Source of the DNA: Ectobius pallidus
Taxonomy: Eukaryota > Arthropoda > Insecta > Blattodea > Ectobiidae
Reading direction: 5' to 3'
Length of the DNA: 64,000 nt
NCBI GenBank assembly: GCA_964059195.1
Contig: CAXKWD010000005.1
Coordinates: 94,625,882-94,689,881, forward strand
Shown here: positions 44,267 through 56,249 of the stretch, in pieces
How positions within the stretch are numbered: the first letter of the stretch is position 1
Layout: each line of letters starts with the position of its first letter
Notes under the pieces: model-generated
Seen by the model: the letters and a program-made list of their open reading frames with translations, nothing else
Told to the model about the DNA's origin: nothing
The model's database searches: none
Translations under genes and position numbers: made by a program

Positions 44267-44986
44267 TTAATATTATTATTATGTACGTTTATTATTATGC
44301 TCAATTTTCTATCACTCTTATTACTGTTTGAAGTGAAGAAGTCATAACATAATAATTATTGTATTGGAAGGAAATGTTTACAAGTAGATAGAAAGCAGTG
44401 TTTACCTAAATCTGGGTAGAAATGTTGGGCAGTGTAGGAAATTAGGAAAAATTAATGCCACGAATTACATGTATACAAAATATACAGCAAAATAAAAACA
44501 AAATCAACACCATACTGATATTCAGTGGCGAAGCGAAGGGAGTATTCATAAGGTAGGCTGAGGATAATAAAACTATAAAAGAGTATCCTCCTCCTATTCA
44601 AAAGACACAAATTTTTCCTCCAAGGATTCATTATATTGTTATAAGGTAGAAAAGCTATCTTGAAGAAATTCTATGAAACACATTAAGTGAAACTATGCAC
44701 AATTAACTCACAGTTACACCATTTTGTAGATTAGTAGGATCCTGGTTTACTTTTTCTCAGTGTAGACATCGATAATTCAAGAAATAAATTCCTGATGTTT
44801 GGTGTCTACACAAAATTATTACAGTAATTAACTATAACTGTCTTAAATAGAAATTAATTTTGTACGGATGCCTTGAACTTGTTCAAGATAACTATTATTT
44901 CAACAATGGCACATGTCATAAAAAAACATTTGAAAGTAGAAACAATATTATTGATAATAATTATGACCCATTTTCCCATTAACATA

Positions 44987-45125
44987 TGAGGGCATTAAAG
45001 CCAAAGTGGTGTAAGGCATGTTTTAAAAATGTTTAACCTAAGTATTGCAATGCAATGTTGCGGTATAGATATGTTAACAGGAAGAGTCTTGTAAGTCCTA
45101 TTATGTCCATACACTATACTGTGTG

Positions 45126-45165
<40 letters not shown>

Positions 45166-45276
45166 GTAGGTGGAAGGACAATATTAGGAGAGATTATTAT
45201 AATGCATCTAACAAAACCTTCTGTTTCCCTAAATGCATAAAACATGACTTACACCACTTTGGATTTAACCCCCTCA
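44987..45276. mobile_element. MITE with TA duplication and 40-bp inverted ends
   Basis: TGAGGGCATTAAAGCCAAAG and CTTTGGATTTAACCCCCTCA are the two ends, flanked by TA; the inverted repeat continues through GTGGTGTAAG. An (AT)n run at 45129-45163 lies inside. 290 bp, non-coding. Confidence 0.8.
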
Positions 45277-45299
45277 TATATTACCTTATATTAAATAGT

Positions 45300-46650
45300 C
45301 ACCTATTTGAAAAAGCCTGCTTTTCATTTATAATACAGTATTTTATTATTAATTCATTATCTAATTTTAAATAAATTGCCTACATTGAATCAAAGTAGCC
45401 AATTAAACTTTTAAAACATTTTCGATATTATCACATTATTCGTATTATCTGCTATAGACTGGTGTTTGTAGTTTTCTGCAATCTGTGTAGGAAGGGCAAA
45501 GTCATAACCAGAATCAACCAAAGAGTAACCTTGAAGAGTAACAAGGGGCAAGTTTTTAAACTGATCCGAAGAAAGTGCACTGATTTACAGTGAGGGTTTA
45601 TGTGACGAGTTGAAAATGCGCTGTAAATAAGAACTACTTCCATTGGATCGATTAAAGGAGCCATCAGTTCCATCATTACCCAAGACTGATGAATGCATTT
45701 GAACATTGAAGCTTAATGCACTGGAAAGGAGAACAATTTGATGATTTCAGCCATGTAAAACACACAAAATGCACAGACTTTAAAAACATACTATTCTGAA
45801 GGGCAAGCCCAAGTTTTCTGTGTAAAAGGAGATTACCCTACATCGCCCCTCCTAAATATGTTTTGACTGTGTATGTGCTGCAAAGGCAGTGATGGGCTGA
45901 AAGGCTATAGGTTGTCATTTTCAAAACACAGTATTAGCCAGCGCGACTTCAAATATAAAATGTTCAAAATTGGTCAAACTTAATGTAATAATAAGAGCAA
46001 AATTAGGTATATCGGAAAAATTTGGGTACGCTCAGCCTTGCAGCCTTAATGGATGTTTTGCCCCTACTGACATTAGAAAAGCTACCAAAGTTAAGAATTG
46101 ATTCATTTTAGCTGAATGCAAATTTAAGTGGATCTAAAAGATGATCGTGTGATGAAGTAAGATCGGACTGGATGCAGGCTAGTTTAATACCTCAAAACCC
46201 AGTTTCATAAGAATTCAAACTGCATGAAGTGGGTAGGGCATGAATGGTTTGCTTGTCAATCAAAAATTTTCTTCTGGCAAAAATGAATTATAAAAATGAT
46301 ACGTGGATTCTTACTGACTTACCCTTGAAGATTCACCAAATTATATAATTAAGTAGTAGCCTATAGAATAGAAAACAAATAAACCTTCACCAAATGATTT
46401 ATCATACGATATAAATAATCATATCAGAATTATAACTCTACTTTAATTCCATACAGCAAGTTTCTTTTTATGTTTTTAGCCACAATAATATTTTTAAGAT
46501 TAATACAGCAATATTGAATGGTTTCACTGGGGAGGTTCAGTACATACACATAGGCATCCAATGGAACTAATATTTCCTTCTTGCAGACAACTTAATATTA
46601 AATCCAGCAGCAACTTGAGGACTAGATGATTTATTTCCTTAGATGCAATT
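45300..46650. other. Non-coding DNA between transposons
   Basis: No gene or bounded repeat recognised; the ORF at 45452-45706 has no features of a protein gene. Confidence 0.5.
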
Positions 46651-46659
46651 AGTTATAAC

Positions 46660-48378
46660 TAGAGACAGGCAAAATATGAAATTTCATATTCTAAAATATG
46701 GCTACTAGCGCTCTGAAAACTCGGATCTTTACGAATCACGAAGTTTAGATGGCAATGCAAGCAAGAAAAAAGTTCATATTTCATAATATTTTGGTAAAAT
46801 CTTCATATTTCGTGAAAATCTTCATAAAGCTTCATATTTTGTATGATTTCCAAATTTTTCCTTCATTAATACTTATTTGACAAATGAATCGAGTTTTCCA
46901 CATTATTAAAATGTTTTGAAAAATTTCCCTGGAATCGCATCTCAAATCCCTAAACCGCTAACTCCAGAAAGCTAAGACATTTGGCAACACTTCTAACTGT
47001 TAAGAGGTACCGTACACCATTCCGCTCTAATAATAGCCTACTTTCATTATGATCGGGAATGGAATTTCTACATATTGAGTGGAGGTAGTCAAATTTGTTT
47101 TGCATTCCGAAAGCTAACTTGACAGCAAGGGTGGGGGTAGGGGATGTTTACAGTTAGAGGAACCAGCTCACTAGCAGGGAGGAGGGAATATTCATTTATG
47201 TGTTGTTTGCGATTCGTGGTGATTTGGATCGTGTGCCTAAATCTGGAATGCGCAATTGGTGACAGAGTTAAACTGTTTTAAAACAGATGGAACGATTGTT
47301 ATGTGCACATTTTGTAACAAAAGTGTTAAGTATGGAATATAGTCCTTTTTATTACCTGTGTAATATTATCTAAAGACAAATTTGTACTAACATTCAAATT
47401 ATGTTTACGCTACATTTGATGTCTTGGGAAAGAACAAATATAAGATGCATCTTCGCATGAGACATATCCCGGCCAGCCCTCCTCCAGTGAAGCAATTCAT
47501 TTTATGCCGTGATCTAGCGAATTCTTTGAGGATGAATAGGCTGACAAACCGTTGGGTACAAGGCACATATTCTCGCATTTAATATTTGGTACAAGGGGCG
47601 CTCTGGAATTTTTAATATTTGGTACAAGGGGTGCTCTAGAATTTTTAATATTCGGTACAAGGGGCACTCTAGCAGTTTTAATATTTGTTACAAGGGGCAC
47701 TCTCGCATTTTTAATATTTGGTACTGTCGGGAGTGTCGGCGACAATATGCAAGGATAGTTTGTCACCTGCTTCCCTGAGAAACAAAATGTGAATATTGAG
47801 TGATCGAGTGGGCGGAGCTTAAAGTGCACTTAATATTTGACTTTCGCCGTTATCTTTATTCTGAACAAATGGGTGACTGAATTACATGATAATTTTGTTA
47901 TTAATTAATTTTTTAATACTGGTATCTGCAAACACAAAGTTTCAGCTGAAACAACACACAAATAGTATTATACATAAAAAAAATGAAAATTAAAAAGACA
48001 CACAGACAGTTCAGACGTTTCTTACCGACAGAAGATGTACTTTTTGCCAGAAAACATTGAAAAGCTGCTTTTATCTTATTGTAATAAATATTAGTTGATA
48101 TGATGATGTGATGTGAAAAATGTAGGTGAATAGAATATTGTGAATATTTAACGTATTAATTACCAGGTAACTAGTGTTTTTATTTTACCCTCTCATTGTG
48201 AATATGGTAGATATTCCTTTGTGTGTTGTCTTAAATCAAATAACAAATATTCAGATGATAAAATTGGTGATTTATTGCATTTCATAATATTTTTATTTTT
48301 TTTTCTTCATAATTTCATATTTAGCATAAATAAATTTCATATTTTGGCAAAATTTTCTTCATATTGTGCCTGTCTCTA
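46660..48378 (+). mobile_element. hAT element with BED-finger remnant
   Basis: Termini TAGAGACAGGCAAAATATGA and TTCATATTGTGCCTGTCTCTA, and the 8-bp duplication GTTATAAC on both sides (46652-46659, 48379-48386). At 47283-47340 it encodes GTIVMCTFCNKSVKYG and at 47438-47480 RYKMHLRMRH, the Cys and His halves of a BED finger, split by about 100 bp. No DDE domain remains. A minisatellite is at 47570-47725. Confidence 0.85.
47570..47725. repeat. 36-39 bp minisatellite
   Basis: About four units of TTTTTAATATTTGGTACAAG plus GGGCGCTCT variants, inside the hAT element. It yields repetitive ORFs on both strands that are not genes. Confidence 0.9.
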
Positions 48379-48389
48379 GTTATAACAAT

Positions 48390-49236
48390 TCAATCAAACA
48401 ATGTGTTACCTGATCTGTATGAAGTAGCATACGTAAAATCATTAAAATAAGTTTTACTCAGCTGTTGTTCCTTTAGTTAAACATACAGTCCCAAATTTAG
48501 TAATGCTGCACCCATGGGCCCGAGAAAATTTTTTGCCCCAATAACTTGAGCATGTCTTAGATGTATTAAATCTTAAGTAATCACTCTAAAACTATTAATA
48601 AAAAATAAAATTAAAATAAAACAATGATAAAAAAAACATACACACACACACAAAAAATAAAATCATAATAAACAATAACATACTACACTGTCTTTACTAA
48701 GGTGATCATATTTCTGGGAGTCAAAACTGGAACCAATTAATAACTGCTCTTCACCCAGAATGAAACGTCCGCAATAATATTTTTCTACATTATTAAATCT
48801 TACAATCAACTGATTAAAAGACAACAAATGATAACATAACATGATCTAAAGCAAAGGCAAATTTATAGTTACTGTATAATAATACACTTAATAACGCTGT
48901 GCACAACGCTTACATCGGTAACTACACATGATTTTAATGCTTAGTTCTTAATACCCCAATACTTCTATGACAGATGAACTTGATTCAGGAGATGCTAGCT
49001 TTCCTTTGAGAAGTCATGGAATTTTGAAGTCTGAATAACTGTATTTGACATTACCTGTCACCATCCGTATTGCTTTCAAAGAATTTACTTTTTTTATAGT
49101 TTTCACAGCTGTCCATGACTTATTCACAAATAAAAACACATGCTTATTCATAAAAGAAAAAACATGCTAAATTCATGTATATGTGTCGGGAATACATAAC
49201 ACAAATTCCACAATCCTAATCTTATAATCCCAGAAA
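48390..49236. other. Non-coding DNA between transposons
   Basis: AT-rich, with A-rich and (CA)n tracts near 48640. No gene seen. Confidence 0.5.
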
Positions 49237-49893
49237 TATGAGGGTTGTCCAATAAATATGTTTCCCTAGTGTTACAAAAATATTAAATATAATTTATTTG
49301 TTGAAAGACTTTTATTTTACACATTTCAACACTTCTTACTTTTCCATATAATCACTATTTTTTGCAAACATTTTTAGTAACATGACACAAATTTTTCCAA
49401 ACCATTGTTGTACCATGCAGTGGCGGCCTCTGATCATGTTGCAGTGTTGCACAACGACCAGTTTTTAATGTAAAGAATATTTTGATTTTTTTTATTATAG
49501 TACTGCATATGCCTACTATTAAACTACTTCGAAATCGTCCTTGTGGTAGGTTTTTATTATCTATAAACACGCTTCACGCGATATTTAACAAGTTTAAATC
49601 ATTTAAACATTTAAATGCGCGGGGTTGTTGCATTAGAAAAGCCACGACTTGCTGCCTCTTCTTGCCGGCTAGTAACGGGTGCGAGAGGCTTGACTTGGTG
49701 GTAACCCGCCCGGGGTTTAAAGGTTTTGGTTGTCGCTTTCACTCTGCGAACAACCGCTAGAGTACGTCGTGTCGGCTGCTGTCTGCAAGCAAGTTAGGGC
49801 GCGAGCTATGAACTATGAAGTCCCTCACAGATGCTAATTGCCAATGCAGTCACTTTGTGGCGAAACCTATATTGCTAATTTCATCTATCTATT

Positions 49894-50092
49894 AGACACT
49901 AAACTAAACTCCTTGGCTCTACATCCCTAGAGGGACTAGGCCTACTATCCGACATCCTACTTCTCAACCAAGTATCTCCTCAATTTGTATCAGGAGGCTG
50001 AGTACACCCCATTCCAGACCTCCCTACTTCAGAAAAATTCGATTAAGTACCGGGGAACGAACCCAACCTAATGTTTAACCACTTACCCATGA
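49894..50092 (-). mobile_element. SINE family A, truncated copy inside the hAT
   Basis: Reverse complement of the family at 9405-9710, with its TTTAG-type 3' end at 49894-49906 and a deletion of the middle part. Confidence 0.75.
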
Positions 50093-50419
50093 GCTAGAAA
50101 TCTGAAATTTGACAGACTTATAGCTTTTAGCGTGTAACCGACGAGAAAATTCCAGAATGTTCTAAATTTTAAATGTTTACCCCAGAAAAATATTAAAGTC
50201 GTTCCATAGAATTTTTTTAAGGTTTAGTATGGCTAAGTAGTTATTATGGGCTACGGCAGTCTAAATGCAATTTATGTATCTCTTCTATAAAGTGTCAGTT
50301 AAAAAAAAAAATAAATAAAAAAAAAAAAAAAAAAAACTTTTTCTTAGAACCACACAGAGAGGCAGAGCCCCTATTGGGAGTTTGAAGGTTTAGCCCCGAA
50401 CGAGCAAAGTGACTATTTA

Positions 50420-50625
50420 TATATTATCAGGTTATGCTCGCCTTCCACCGCTGGGACCCGGGATCGAATCTTGGTGGATCCATGTGGAATTTGTGGTGGA
50501 CAAAATGGGGTCGGGGCAGGTTTTCTCGGGGTACTTCTGTTACCCCTGCCACATATTCCATCAGAGCTCTATTCATCATACTATGGCCATTGGTTGCAAT
50601 AAAGGAATTATAAATACCGTACAAT
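50420..50625 (+). mobile_element. tRNA-like SINE, family D, inside the hAT
   Basis: Begins in a B-box-like GGGATCGAATCTTGGTGG and continues into a SINE-like body with GGGGTACTTCTGTTACCCCT. No flanking duplication found. Confidence 0.5.
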
Positions 50626-50664
50626 AGTGCAACACCCTGTTCCTACACCCACGATCCGCCACTG

Positions 50665-51001
50665 GTACCATGCCATGTCCTGTTACATCATGCAGCAGGA
50701 GAACTTTGCAAGTCAAAAGTCGAGGGCATTTTCTTTAGATGGCAGCTCAGATATTCCTCAAAACACCACAGTATTCATTGACAGACCCAATTGGAGCTCT
50801 GGAGATTCAAGTGGGAAATTTTCTCACATGATCTTCTATATTCTCCCAGTGATTTTCATGTTTCCCCAACTCAAGTTACATCTTGTAGGTATGCACTTGC
50901 ACACAGATGATGAAGTGAAATCGGAAGTGAGCAGTTGGCTACGGCAACATGAAAGCATGGTACAACAGTGGTTCTACAAAAATGTTTCCAAAAAAAAATA
51001 G
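50665..51001 (+). pseudogene. mariner transposase C-terminal fragment
   Basis: The ORF reaching into it reads HLHTDDEVKSEVSSWLRQHE, then QQWFYKNVSKKK and a stop. The DDEV-x5-WL motif and the end of the protein are typical of mariner transposases, but the DDE residues are missing or altered. Confidence 0.7.
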
Positions 51002-51124
51002 TGATTATGTGGAAAAGTAAGTTGAAGAGTTGTAATAGGTGAGAAGTTCTTTCAACAAATAAATGGTGTTTAATATTTGTTTAACAATAGGGGAAACTTA
51101 TTTATTGGACAACCCTCGTATTTT

Positions 51125-52290
51125 CATAAGGTATCTGTTTGGATGTGAAGTGCTGTACATTTGTACCAAAGGCATAACATTTTGGAAGCAAATCCAGTCC
51201 AGTTAAAAAAAACTTCAGTTCAAGTATTATTGCAGCTCTCGAACTTGAATGAATCATCAAGTAGTAGGTCAGCCACACAAATAGCCATACATAACCAAGT
51301 TAGTCAACAGTACAAAAATCTCATTCTGCTCCCAGAACTTCCACGTAAACAGGGAATGTATTGAGTGGGGATTGGATTCAGACAGATTTCAATCCTGCAT
51401 GTAAATGTGGTAAGTGTTCCTTAAATTATAATATAAGATATATGGCGAGTTGTGTCTTGCACATATAATTAGCTTTCTGCATAAATACCTGAACTAGTTT
51501 TGAAGACCATTATCGTTCATATTCACCAACTGCTGTTTGGATCCTCACGTAGCCTTCTCACAGATTTTCCCAGCATTTGGTGATGAGACCCTCATTGGTC
51601 AGAATATCGAAGCTCATAAGATGGTCTTTATTCTTGTAAATAAATATCCTTTCCCAAATTGAATATTCACTGTGTTCTTGGACACATTTAACTAATTTTA
51701 TTTCCCAAACTACACCATGGTCTTCATTCCAAAAGTGGGCTGCTGCCACAGAAGTCTGGAATACTATGTTTCAGATGCCTCATACATTCCTTGGTCCTAA
51801 CCTCCACTTTCCTCTTGGTTTTCACTAAACACACTTTCTTGCAGTTTATACAGATGAATAGGCCAATTCCGAATGTTTGGCTATGGTGTTAGTATAAAGG
51901 CACAGTGGTAATAAATGCAAGTTTTCTAGCATATCGAACCACTTGGATGAGGATAGGAACAGGAAAACAAATTAACACTAGTACTGTTAGATTTCTTTTT
52001 AAATGGCAATCTTGTTCTTGTTCCTAAGGCAAATGAACACCTCAAGCCAGGAAACTATGAATGTACTCACTCGCTGAAAGCTTTGTTACTGGCAGCAACC
52101 AGAGATCCTACTCGCCAAGGGCAAAGAAGAAACCTAGAAAACCCTTAAGTCTTGAGGAAAAGCTAAAAATAATAGGAGGAAGTTAAAAATAACCCTAATG
52201 AACCACAAAAGATAATCACTGAGCTTCTAGCAATAACGTATTCAGCAATGATGACAGTAAAGCAACATACTCTGTCTGTACGGAAGTAGG
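51125..52290. other. Non-coding DNA
   Basis: No gene or bounded repeat recognised between the mariner and pogo-like elements. Confidence 0.5.
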
Positions 52291-52293
52291 TAC

Positions 52294-53168
52294 AGTGGTA
52301 TTACCGTATTTTATGGACCATAAGACGCACTTTTTTACTTTGAAAACAGAGCCTTGAAAGTTGGGTGTGTCTAATGGTCCGAAGTACACTAATAAAGTTA
52401 AAATTATGGTAAATATTGCCAGAATACCATAGTTATACACAAGGTGTTGTAAACAATAAGACAGTTACAAATTTTAGCACAGCACTTGTCACAATAGTAA
52501 AATGAGGGTAGCTGGAAGCCAAGTATACAATGCGAAAAGAAAGGAATGTTGAGTTCTTTTGTACAAAAGGAGTGTCTTCGCCAGGTGATTTAAATGAATG
52601 CAATGACCTCTAAACAGCCTTGTCCCATTACACTTACCACATGCTGAGGGTGTAAAATTATTTTCAATCTTTCGTAAGAAATCAGTTTAGTTGCTAAAAT
52701 TTACGCAATGCTACCTGTACAGAAGAGATTTTCGTACAATGCAGATTTTAAGTTAGAAGTGATCTACACTGATTCCATTGTGTATACAATGAAATATATT
52801 ATTCCCTTTAAAATGTTTCCTTTAGAATCATATTAAATTTCTGTTTCTTTAAATTTCCATCCTAAAATTAAGGTGTGTCTTATGGTCCGTAAAATACGGT
52901 AATCAGAGGTGACAGTCCAAGCATGGATGCGCAATAGATGCAGACAAGTCCAATAAATGTCCATACTGTGTGGAGGGGTATATGGGACGTTGTCGTTGCT
53001 TCCAGTGTGGTACGACTGCATAATGTAGTCAAGACAGAAGAGACCTTGTTATAATCGCTTCTCCTCTCACTAGTACAGTTCAAAATTCTTAACCCCCCCC
53101 TGCTTCCTCCCACATGTGTCACTTCTCCTCACGTGCATCTGGCTCTCGCTTCTGGTTAATACCACTGT
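52294..53168. mobile_element. pogo/Tigger-type element hosting a MITE in its own terminus
   Basis: Left CAGTGGTATTA and right TAATACCACTG, flanked by TA. With the inner MITE removed, the inverted repeat extends (ATCAGAGGTGA against TCGCTTCTGGTT). The inner MITE therefore landed on the TA inside the left terminal repeat. Confidence 0.7.
52305..52899. mobile_element. MITE with CCGTATTTTA ends, TA duplication
   Basis: CCGTATTTTATGGACCATAA and TTATGGTCCGTAAAATACGG, flanked by TA (52303-52304, 52900-52901). 595 bp, non-coding. Confidence 0.85.
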
Positions 53169-53171
53169 ACA

Positions 53172-54358
53172 TACAGTACTGTATTCTAAATACTGTAGAG
53201 TATATGTTTATTTCATTTATTGCTTTCTTATACAGCATTTTTGAGTAATTTTGTAATAAAATAGAAATAAGAAAATTCATTTTACATTCTCATTTATACG
53301 TTATATTAGCAGTCTCCATTTGAAAACATATAACTGAGGTTATAGTGAATAATAAATGAATATATACATACACATACAAAAGGAGGATTATAAGGCGTTT
53401 TTCCTAAAAGGAAGGTGTCACATCATGATTTCATGTCCCACAGTTCCTATGCAGTAAAATGAATTCATTCTTGTGTCCGACTTTAGCGTTGTGTAACAAA
53501 TAATTGAATAAAGTAAAATTAAATGACAAATTGCAATGAACTAAGGAATATAAATCAATGAAGTATGGGAAATAAAACAGATGGAAACAAAGCTTCTTCA
53601 GTGCCAGATTTTAAGCTAAATTGTGATGTTGCTTTGTCTCTAATACTTCTTAGCAAGAAAAATTATAAATGGATATATGGACCAGTTAATTTGCATAAAA
53701 TGGTGAAATATCAGATACATACATAGATCACATGAAGCAGTTAAAGAAGGCAACAAAAATAGTAACATAAAAGATAATGTAGATCCGTAGGGGTATTCAC
53801 TCCTTTTAGACTTTCATCACGTCTCGATTTTAATTTCTTAATACCTAATGGCCTTATCCTTGCAGTTAACTCAAAAATGGTCCATGGAGTTTCGAATGAC
53901 AATGTCAAGTCCCAAATTTTAACAAGATTGTCTTCTGTATATCAAGATCTCCGTTAAGACATAATAAACAAAGAATGCAGAACAAGCATCCAGAAGAAAA
54001 GTCTAAATCACAATGACTAGAACAAACATAATATAAGCTGAAATGAAGAAATATAAGTCACAAGATTTCCACCAAACAGAACAGCTAACTAGGAGGCACT
54101 ATCAGAGCCATACCAACAAATAATCGACTACTGTACCTCACACAGACTACAGTAGCTCAATCACTAATCGATGTTTGCAAACCGATTTACAGCGTTTTAA
54201 ATATGTGTACATATATAACAACGTTTTCGGGAATTACCCAAATTTTAATTTTTAATCATTCAAAACAACCTGACTATATCGTGGTTTTTTCTCCCCAAAT
54301 TCTCCATTCCAAAAATACAGTCACCTTACAATCACAGATTAAGCTTTGGTAGTTGAGG
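53172..54358. other. Non-coding DNA
   Basis: AT-rich; no gene or bounded repeat recognised. Confidence 0.5.
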
Positions 54359-54637
54359 TAGGGGAACGGGGGGTGGTATTGGACACCTTAGGTTTTTACG
54401 ATGTAACTTTTTTTTTTAACTGAAAACAAATGTTTAATCTACTTTACAGATAACTTTATTCTTATAACTAAATGTTTATATGAATATATTTAATTAAAAC
54501 TGAAAAATGTAATCAGCAAAAGAAAACTAAAAAGTAGTTACATTTTTGTACTTTTGAAAAATGGAGGGTGGTATCGGACAGTCACTTTTTTCCACAAAAG
54601 ACTTATTTCCATGTTCAAAGTATAAAGCTTCACTGCT

Positions 54638-54862
54638 TTACTTTTTTATACAAATGTCATGTTTATAAAATAAAGAGTTCCCCTCCAAATTTACACATTT
54701 TTCGTGTGCCCAACCATTGGAAACACTGCACTGAATCCAATCTTCACTAAACGTTTCCCTACAAATGATGCATTCAGTCTCTCCGTCTTCTGTATTGTTC
54801 CCAGTGAATTTAAGTTTTTTCTGTGCAGTTTTCATCAACGGTAATATTAGTGCTAGTGACAT
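54638..54862 (-). CDS. PHD-like zinc-finger module of the pogo-like element
   Basis: 74 codons. The end reads GETECIICRETFSEDWIQCS, then VSNGWAHEKCVNLEG and HDICIK, a Cys4-His-Cys3-like pattern (C-x2-C ... W-x2-C ... W-AH-x2-C). Such a finger ends many insect pogo/Tigger-like transposases. It is downstream of the HTH ORF on the same strand, with only 41 bp between, so the catalytic domain is missing from the middle. Confidence 0.65.
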   Translation of the reverse strand: MSLALILPLMKTAQKKLKFTGNNTEDGETECIICRETFSEDWIQCSVSNGWAHEKCVNLEGNSLFYKHDICIKK

Positions 54863-54903
54863 GTAGACCTAGGTTGGTGGCAGTTAGGTTAGGAACAGTG
54901 ATA

Positions 54904-55131
54904 TTAGTGTGAGTGACATGTAGAGCTAGGTTGGTAAGTCCCTCTATTGGCCATGCATACTTTCAAAGGAATTTCTTTGCCATCTTTAAGAGTTTTTAAC
55001 CTATCAGCTAATGTACTTTTCGGTACTGAAAACCGATCACTTGCCTCTCGAATAGTCATTTTTTTGTCCCTGACATTGTTCACGGCAAATATCATGTCGC
55101 CTTCTTCCCACTTTCCTCTTATCTTACCCAT
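54904..55131 (-). CDS. psq-type HTH module of the pogo-like element
   Basis: 75 codons from ATG. Reads GKWEEGDMIFAVNNVRDKKM, then TIREASDRFSVPKSTLADRL. This is the N-terminal pipsqueak-type helix-turn-helix of pogo transposases, which binds the terminal repeats. It breaks off before the DDE domain. Confidence 0.75.
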   Translation of the reverse strand: MGKIRGKWEEGDMIFAVNNVRDKKMTIREASDRFSVPKSTLADRLKTLKDGKEIPLKVCMANRGTYQPSSTCHSH

Positions 55132-55990
55132 ATTTACTTAAAACAAAAGGAAAGAACCATCAGTAACCACGCTGGATGAGTAGCTATATTATCCAATACC
55201 ACCCGCTAGTTTCCTGTCCGATATCACCTGATTCAGGGTCCTAAGAAAAAAAAAAATCTGAACCAAGAACCTCTGAAGAGAATTAAATTCTAAACCTACA
55301 GCTTATAGCCTTAAGTACAATACTTCTGTTAGTGATGTTAGAATCTAACACAACTCACCCTTCTTCCTGTTACTGCTTTGTGAAGTTATCTTCGTGCAAG
55401 CCGATTCACACAGAAAAGAACAAAAAACACTACCACTCACAAACGAACTAGCTGTCAACTGAATAAGATGAACTCACCCTCTTCAAACATTTAGCCAAAG
55501 CTGTCAATCACAAAATCGGTCCTCCAAGCACCTGCTAGCAAGAGATATTGGGCTTGTCCGATACCACCCCCGCTCCCCTATGCTTTTGATTGTGTAACAC
55601 CTTATACAAAAAATTAAAATTACTGCATACTCATAGTGGTTTTGAATTTAAATTTAGTTTTTTTTTTTGCATTGTTATGTTGGCATTTGAATTTTGCAAC
55701 AAAAAATATTAAGATAACGAAAAAAACAAAACACAAATTAAATGCAAACTAATTTTAGCACACAACTAAAACTGTTTTTACTGAATTATGTCGTTAATCT
55801 TGTCAACTGTATGATGTTACCATCTGATTTATCGAAATAGTAGCACAATCCACACTACCTTGAACTTTAATCTACAGAATTATTCTGCGAAATCCAGTCA
55901 CTATTTTGGGGTTTTGGATGATATTTTGTATGAAATAACATTTAAAGTTCACTGTATAAATCTTATTGAACAGATAATTATCCAGTTTCT

Positions 55991-56248
55991 TTGTCCTTCC
56001 TTTCTGGTAGTCCTAAAATTATTATAATTGGGTATATTAAAGTGATTGGTAAAGTAGCAAACAGCATTTACAGACATAATACTGAAAATATCACCAGTAA
56101 TGGTAAAAGTCTCTCAAATGAATATGACAATATCAGTGGTGGTGATGAAGGTGAAGAAGAAGAAAACAGTGAAACACAGATACCATTGACTATTAGCTTA
56201 GGTAGTAAGAAAAAACACGTTGTGAAAGAAGAGAGAAAAAAAATATAA
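55991..56248 (+). other. Unassigned ORF, possible exon
   Basis: 85 codons. Opens after a TTTCTGGTAG that could be an acceptor, with a hydrophobic start (KIIIIGYIKVIGKVANSIYR) and an acidic Glu-rich middle ending in a Lys-rich tail. I do not recognise it; it may be a lone exon, a decayed exon or chance. Confidence 0.25.
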
Positions 56249-56249
56249 T

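Larger units (their letters stand above)
49418..50664. mobile_element. hAT element nested in the mariner
   Basis: Termini CAGTGGCGG and CCGCCACTG with the 8-bp duplication GTACCATG (49410-49417, 50665-50672). It carries two SINE fragments and a poly-A/T tract (50300-50339) but no transposase. Confidence 0.85.
49239..51118 (+). mobile_element. mariner-like element split by a hAT
   Basis: Ends TGAGGGTTGTCCAATAAATA (left) and its near-complement (right), flanked by TA. Removing the inserted hAT leaves about 630 bp that includes the C-terminal part of a mariner transposase. Confidence 0.82.
54361..55578 (-). mobile_element. pogo-like element lacking its DDE core
   Basis: Termini GGGGAACGGGGGGTGGTATT and its complement at the right (GATACCACCCCCGCTCCCC), flanked by TA. 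GGGTGGTATCGGACAG recurs inside the left end (54567-54582) and CTGTCCGATATCACC inside the right (55216-55230), so the terminus motif is present twice at each end. Two ORFs, a psq-type HTH and a PHD-like finger, lie on the minus strand. Confidence 0.8.

Noticed and set aside
44524..44541. CAGTGGCGAAGCGAAGGG as a hAT terminus
   Set aside because: No complementary end or 8-bp duplication was found nearby; treated as an orphan fragment.
47497..47829. 110-aa repetitive ORF in the 46.7-kb hAT
   Set aside because: It is the minus-strand reading of the minisatellite.
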